Part shown: positions 59,360 to 64,000 of the stretch, one piece after another
How the letters are laid out: each line of letters starts with the position of its first letter
Numbering within the stretch: position 1 is the stretch's first letter
Notes under the pieces: generated by a model
The model's database searches: none
Told to the model about the DNA's origin: nothing
What the model saw: only the letters and a program-made list of their open reading frames with translations
Position numbers and translations under genes: made by a program
Assembly (NCBI GenBank): GCA_012514635.1
Contig: JAAYZX010000043.1
Span: 1-64,000, forward strand
Direction: 5' to 3'
DNA from: Actinomycetota bacterium
GTDB taxonomy: Bacteria > Actinomycetota > Thermoleophilia > RBG-16-64-13
Length of the DNA: 64,000 nucleotides

Positions 59360-59471
59360 TCACACTCCCTTCCGTTGCCACGTACGGCTGGTGGTTCATT
59401 CATCATGACCGGCAAAGGCCGGTGCCCAAATACCAAAGACCACTGCGCAAAGATCGATGGCTGCTCTGATC

Positions 59472-59516
59472 GTTATGCAAATATGAGTATATCGCCACGT
59501 AGCGATCCGTGTAAAG
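59472..59516 (-). promoter_or_regulatory. Promoter TTTACA-18-TATACT with ModE-like 24-nt imperfect inverted repeat (59472-59495) over the -10
   Basis: -35 59511-59516, -10 59487-59492; CGTTATGCAAATATGAGTATATCG. Confidence 0.5.
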
Positions 59517-59676
59517 ATCTAAAGGCGTTCGCAGCATGGAAGGTCTCACTGCCCTCCTGCCCCCCGAGACATGAGTGCGTGCTGCGCGCCGGATTCTCGC
59601 TGCACTTCTTTTCGCCAAGACCATTATTGAGCAGGAGAGATACACTGGCACTGCAACTCTACGAGCAGAGAGATCT

Positions 59677-60123
59677 GTGCTGGACGAACACTTCATGCGC
59701 ATAGCCCTGCAGGAGGCAGAACAGGCGGCCGCCCGCAACGATGTCCCCATAGGAGCAGTCCTGGTCCAAGGGGGGAAGGTCCTGGCGACGCGTGGCAATG
59801 AACGTGAGCTACGTCGTGATCCCACGGCCCACGCGGAGATGCTGGTCATCCGCGAGGCGGCAACCGCGCTCGGCGGCTGGCGGGTCCCCAACGCCACCCT
59901 TTACGTCACCTTGGAGCCCTGCCCCATGTGCGCCGGCGCTTTGGTGTTGGCACGGATCAACCATCTGGTATACGGCACACCCGATCCCAAGTCCGGCGCC
60001 GCGGGCAGCGTTGTAGACCTAGTCCGCCATCCGGCGCTCAACCATCGGTTGCTTGTAACTCACGGGATCTTAGCTGCCGAGTGCTCGGAAATTCTTCAGC
60101 GCTTCTTCACGTCGCGCCGTTGA
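59677..60123 (+). CDS. tadA: tRNA adenosine(34) deaminase
   Basis: DPTAHAEMLVIREAA; TLYVTLEPCPMCAGALVLARI; GAAGSVVDL. Confidence 0.92.
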   Translation: MLDEHFMRIALQEAEQAAARNDVPIGAVLVQGGKVLATRGNERELRRDPTAHAEMLVIREAATALGGWRVPNATLYVTLEPCPMCAGALVLARINHLVYGTPDPKSGAAGSVVDLVRHPALNHRLLVTHGILAAECSEILQRFFTSRR

Positions 60124-60160
60124 GCAGAATGTGTTCCTGCCAACACCCAACGGTCCCATC

Positions 60161-60188
60161 TGCGGATATGGCCGCGGCCATATCCGCA
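60161..60188. terminator. Perfect 28-bp palindrome between tadA and the PLP gene
   Basis: TGCGGATATGGCCG/CGGCCATATCCGCA. Confidence 0.45.
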
Positions 60189-60262
60189 ACACGCCCATCC
60201 CCTCAGCGCCTCTGCCGTGGCACAATAGGTAACGCACTCTGACGTGAGCCAGGGAGGACTAC

Positions 60263-61468
60263 GTGAAACCGACTCGCTTTGAAGGCATCAGAACGGCGGC
60301 CGTTCATGCGGGCGAAGAGCCCAACCCGTTGACAGGTGCATCAGCGCCGGACATCGTCATGTCGACCACGTTCCTCATCAACCCTGACGTGTCCTTTTCG
60401 GCCAACCTGTTGACCGAAGAGACGCCGTTCGCCTATACAAGGTGGGGAAACCCCACGGTGTCACAGCTGGAGCAGAAGCTGGCGGCACTCGAGGGATCCG
60501 AAGCCTGCGTAGCCTTCGCCAGCGGCATGGCCGCCATCACCGCGCTTCTCTTCCGCATTCTCAAAGCCGGCGATCACATAGTCATGAGCGACGTCACCTA
60601 CGCCGCCGCCTCCGAACTGGCTAATGACACTCTGCCCAAACTGGGGATCGAAATCTCGCGGGTGGACACGTCTGATCCCGAAAATGTGCGTAGCGCCCTA
60701 CGCTCCAACACCCGTCTGGTCTACCTAGAGACACCGACCAATCCCATACTGCGGCTTACCGACGTGGCAGCCGTAGCCACCATGGCACACGAGGCTGGGG
60801 CATTGGTGGCAGTAGATTCCACATTCGCGACCCCCATCGCGCTGCAGCCGATCGCGCTCGGAGCCGACTTCGTCATCCACTCGCTGACCAAGTACATATG
60901 TGGCCACGGCGATGCCCTCGGCGGAGCGGTTTGTGGATCGCAGCAAGAGATGGCCCTGCTTCGCCCCATGGCCGTACATCTGGGTGGAATTCTCAGTCCT
61001 TTCAATGCCTGGCTCATCATGCGCGGTGCAGCCACACTGCCCGTGCGCATGCACGCCCACGAGGAAAACGCTCTGACCCTTGCTCAGTACCTGGAGGGCC
61101 ATCCCCAGATCACGCGGGTGATCTACCCGGGCCTCCCCTCTCACCCGCAGCACGAGCTTGCCAAAGAACAGATGGCCAATTTCTCCGGCATGATCACTTT
61201 CCAGATGCGTGACGGCCTCGCCGCCGCCCGCGTGTTCTCCACGAAGCTTCAGACCATCCACTATGCAGTGTCTTTGGGGCACCACCGCTCGTTGGTCATT
61301 TATATACCAACGGAAGATATGCTGAAAACGTCGTTCCGTCTCACCACCGAGCAGGAAGCGTCGTATAGGCACTTCGCCGGCGATGGAGTCTTTCGATTCT
61401 CGGTGGGGTTGGAGGACCCGGCCGACATTATGGCCGATCTGGATCAGGCACTGGCTGAGATAGAATAG
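60263..61468 (+). CDS. Trans-sulfuration PLP enzyme (cystathionine gamma-synthase / methionine gamma-lyase family)
   Basis: YTRWGNPTVSQLEQKLAALEGSEACVAFASGMAAITALL; DFVIHSLTKYICGHGDALGG. Confidence 0.92.
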   Translation: MKPTRFEGIRTAAVHAGEEPNPLTGASAPDIVMSTTFLINPDVSFSANLLTEETPFAYTRWGNPTVSQLEQKLAALEGSEACVAFASGMAAITALLFRILKAGDHIVMSDVTYAAASELANDTLPKLGIEISRVDTSDPENVRSALRSNTRLVYLETPTNPILRLTDVAAVATMAHEAGALVAVDSTFATPIALQPIALGADFVIHSLTKYICGHGDALGGAVCGSQQEMALLRPMAVHLGGILSPFNAWLIMRGAATLPVRMHAHEENALTLAQYLEGHPQITRVIYPGLPSHPQHELAKEQMANFSGMITFQMRDGLAAARVFSTKLQTIHYAVSLGHHRSLVIYIPTEDMLKTSFRLTTEQEASYRHFAGDGVFRFSVGLEDPADIMADLDQALAEIE

Positions 61469-61516
61469 CGTCATCGCTCCGGGCGACGGCCAACCTCGTC
61501 CGGCACATACGTCATC

Positions 61517-63307
61517 ATGAAGACGCTCGCCTCCAAACTAGCATATTTCATCAGGGGTCGTGCCAGGAAGAACCTCAAGGCCCTCCTGGGCTACATCGTC
61601 TTCCTGATTGTCATGATTATTGTGTACGCTCTGTTGTTCCGCCACTTCATGTGGCGGTTCGAGGGCAGAGAATACTCGCTCATAGGCGGTATCTACTGGA
61701 CGATCACCGCCATGACTACTCTCGGCTTCGGCGACATCACCTTCCACACCGATGGAGGCCACATCTACTCCATGATCGTCACCCTGTCCGGAGTATTCTT
61801 CATGCTCATCGTCCTTCCGTTTGGAGCCATCAGATTGTTCGTGGCACCGTGGATGGAGGAGAGACTGCGATATAAACCCCCCTTGGAACTTCCCGTCGGC
61901 ACGCAAGGGCACGTAGTGCTCTGCGGATGGGATTCAGTGACACGCACTCTGGCCGACAATCTACAAGCAGCCGGAATTGAATACGTCACTATCGAAAGCG
62001 ATTACCAGAGAGTAGTGCAACTCGACGAGGAGGGCGTGAGCGTTATCTACGGTATCCCCACCGACGCGCAGGTGCTCACACGGGCTCGTGTGGACAAAGC
62101 TCAGGCGCTGGTGGCCAACATGAGCGACACGGACAATGCCAACCTCATGCTCACCACCCGGTCGTTGTGCAACACGCCGGTAGTCACTATGGTCACCGAA
62201 GCCGAACGAGTGGATCTCATGCAGGCTGCCGGTGCCACCCAGACCGTGGCACTTCGCGAGATTCTGGGCGGTTATCTCGCGGTGCGGGCGACCACCCGGG
62301 GCGCCATGTCTCACGTGGTCGACTCTCTGGGAGACCTCCTGTTCGCTGAGATACCTGCCCACGGCACGCCATTATGTGGACAGACGCTCACAGAGGCGCG
62401 ACTGCGTTCGCAGACAGGTGTCTCAGTGATAGGCATCTGGAAACGAGGTCGTTTCACTCTGCCGCGCCCCGACACTCGGATCACAGACGAAATGGTGTTG
62501 GTTCTAGTGGGCGAAAAACGACATCTGGAGATCCTGGAGCGTCTGATCGGCGAGAGCTCCACCGATGATCTCGTCATCGTGCTGGGTTACGGGACGGTGG
62601 GCAGAGCGGCGGCCGGGTTCCTGGCAGACAACAATGTGGACTACGTGTTGGTCGACAAAGACTTCGAGCAAATCCAACCCGTCAATGTTTGCGCCCGCCC
62701 CCCGAGTCCGAGTTCCGGCTCCGAGGCGACTGGGGACGCCACCGGGAGACGCGTCGCAGCGGAGATGGCCGGGGGACTACTCCCCGCATCCCATGTGGTA
62801 CTAGGCGACGCCAGTCGGAGGGCCACACTCATAGAGGCGGGGATCCGCGAAGCGCATGGTCTTATAGTCACCACCAACGACGACGGCGTCAATGTCTTCC
62901 TGACTTTGGCCTGCAGACAACTCAATCCCCACATCCGCATCGTGGCACGCGCCAACCGCGAGGAGAATGTCTCCGAGATCTACGCGGCAGGTGCAGACTT
63001 CGTGGTGTCGCACTCGTCGGTGGGAGCGAACATTCTGACGAACATCATCGAGGGACGCAAGACGGTGTTTCTCACAGAGGGCGTGCACATCTTCTGGCGC
63101 CCGGTACCGCCGGAACTGAACGGCGTAACCCTCGCCCAAACCCACGTGCGGGCGGCTACGGGCGCCACCGTAATTGCCGTACAAACAGGAGATTCCGACC
63201 CAGATCTGCGGGTGGGGCCGGACACCGTGCTTAATACTGGATCCACCCTACTTATGGTGGGAAGCCCGGAGTCGGAGACGGCCTTCTCCAAACGCTACCG
63301 CGTCTGA
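61517..63307 (+). CDS. Potassium channel with tandem RCK (TrkA-N/TrkA-C) domains
   Basis: Pore TAMTTLGFGDITF; two Rossmann segments (HVVLCGWDSVTRTLADNL; DLVIVLGYGTVGRAAAGFL). Confidence 0.9.
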   Translation: MKTLASKLAYFIRGRARKNLKALLGYIVFLIVMIIVYALLFRHFMWRFEGREYSLIGGIYWTITAMTTLGFGDITFHTDGGHIYSMIVTLSGVFFMLIVLPFGAIRLFVAPWMEERLRYKPPLELPVGTQGHVVLCGWDSVTRTLADNLQAAGIEYVTIESDYQRVVQLDEEGVSVIYGIPTDAQVLTRARVDKAQALVANMSDTDNANLMLTTRSLCNTPVVTMVTEAERVDLMQAAGATQTVALREILGGYLAVRATTRGAMSHVVDSLGDLLFAEIPAHGTPLCGQTLTEARLRSQTGVSVIGIWKRGRFTLPRPDTRITDEMVLVLVGEKRHLEILERLIGESSTDDLVIVLGYGTVGRAAAGFLADNNVDYVLVDKDFEQIQPVNVCARPPSPSSGSEATGDATGRRVAAEMAGGLLPASHVVLGDASRRATLIEAGIREAHGLIVTTNDDGVNVFLTLACRQLNPHIRIVARANREENVSEIYAAGADFVVSHSSVGANILTNIIEGRKTVFLTEGVHIFWRPVPPELNGVTLAQTHVRAATGATVIAVQTGDSDPDLRVGPDTVLNTGSTLLMVGSPESETAFSKRYRV

Positions 63308-63388
63308 GAATCTCGCACCGTCCGAGATTGCGGCAACTGAGGCCTCGCGCCTACGGCTGCGTCTACGACACCTGGGGAGCCCCAGCGC

Positions 63389-64000
63389 CTAAGGTCCCCG
63401 TACCCGCCGGACCCGGGTTCGCAACACTCTAGCGGCGGTCCAACTCGCCCCGGCGGCAGCCACGATCACCGCCACAATGCCCCCGATCTCGCGTACTGTG
63501 AGTCGCTGCGCCAGAATCACAAAACCCATGAGCGCCGCGATACCGGGTTCCAGGCTGAGCAGCACTCCGTATGTGGACGCACGCACGCGCTTGAGCGCAG
63601 TCATTTCCAGAAGATACGGCAGTGCCGACGAGAGAACGGCCACCCCCAAGCCCAGTAGGATGGCGTGGCCTTGGCCGGTTACCTTCACGCCGGTCGCCAA
63701 AAATACTGGTGTCAACAGCACGGTCGAGCCGATCAACATCAGCGTGGTCACCTGTAACGGCTCCATGCGCGTTACCGCCGCCTTGGCCAGCAGCAGGAAT
63801 GCCGCCCAACAAACCGCCGAAGCCAACGAGAACAGGAGACCCGCCGTTGACACGGATCCCGACGGATCAGCCAGAACGAACACCCCCACTCCCGCCAGCA
63901 CCACCCAAACCGCGTCTAACCATCGCCGGGATCCCGCCACGGCGACACCCAACGGTCCCAGAAACTCCACGGCCACGACAACACCCACCGGCGCGCGACT
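63389..64000 (-). CDS. EamA-family (DMT) transporter, 5' end beyond the window
   Basis: Multiple TMs; LPYLLEMTALKRVRASTYGVLLSLEPGIAALMGFVILAQRLTVREIGGI. Confidence 0.88.
   Translation of the reverse strand, partial: SRAPVGVVVAVEFLGPLGVAVAGSRRWLDAVWVVLAGVGVFVLADPSGSVSTAGLLFSLASAVCWAAFLLLAKAAVTRMEPLQVTTLMLIGSTVLLTPVFLATGVKVTGQGHAILLGLGVAVLSSALPYLLEMTALKRVRASTYGVLLSLEPGIAALMGFVILAQRLTVREIGGIVAVIVAAAGASWTAARVLRTRVRRVRGP

Overview
High-GC bacterial chromosomal window, probably actinobacterial-type (inferred from gene content and GC only; no search was run). About 50 protein genes can be assigned. No CRISPR array, rRNA, prophage or intact transposon was seen. Left to right: partial tRNA; CARDB-like membrane protein; DUF4446; pheA; serS; nicotinamidase and nicotinate phosphoribosyltransferase; thioesterase; tRNA-Ser(UGA); P-type Ca-ATPase; NuoF-fragment/GltD-like fusion; SPFH + ribbon-helix-helix + lipoprotein-hydrolase operon behind a perfect 34-bp palindrome; DtxR-type regulator and feoA-feoA-feoB sharing a palindromic operator; glgX; MarR-galE operon; sugar-nucleotide cassette (dehydratase, nucleotidyltransferase, DegT aminotransferase); a 16-residue-repeat protein; radical SAM + kinase/APH fusion + ABC-2 exporter whose ATPase carries an in-frame amber codon; operon of 2-oxoacid:ferredoxin oxidoreductase, isocitrate-type dehydrogenase, PEPM/ICL-type lyase and aconitase-like large and small subunits; complete N-type ATPase operon (atpDCQRBEFAG, no delta); three pilin-like genes; MoaE-like, dodecin, two tRNAs; a FecCD-type ABC importer with a SUOX-like lipoprotein and THEP1-like NTPase behind a ModE-like promoter site; tadA; trans-sulfuration enzyme; tandem-RCK K+ channel; EamA transporter (cut by the window edge). 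The strongest second-look items are the phased 34-bp palindrome, the shared TTAGT-N4-ACTAA operator, the amber-interrupted ABC ATPase, the 2-oxoacid/aconitase/lyase operon, the ModE-like site in front of a FecCD importer, and the 16-residue-repeat protein.
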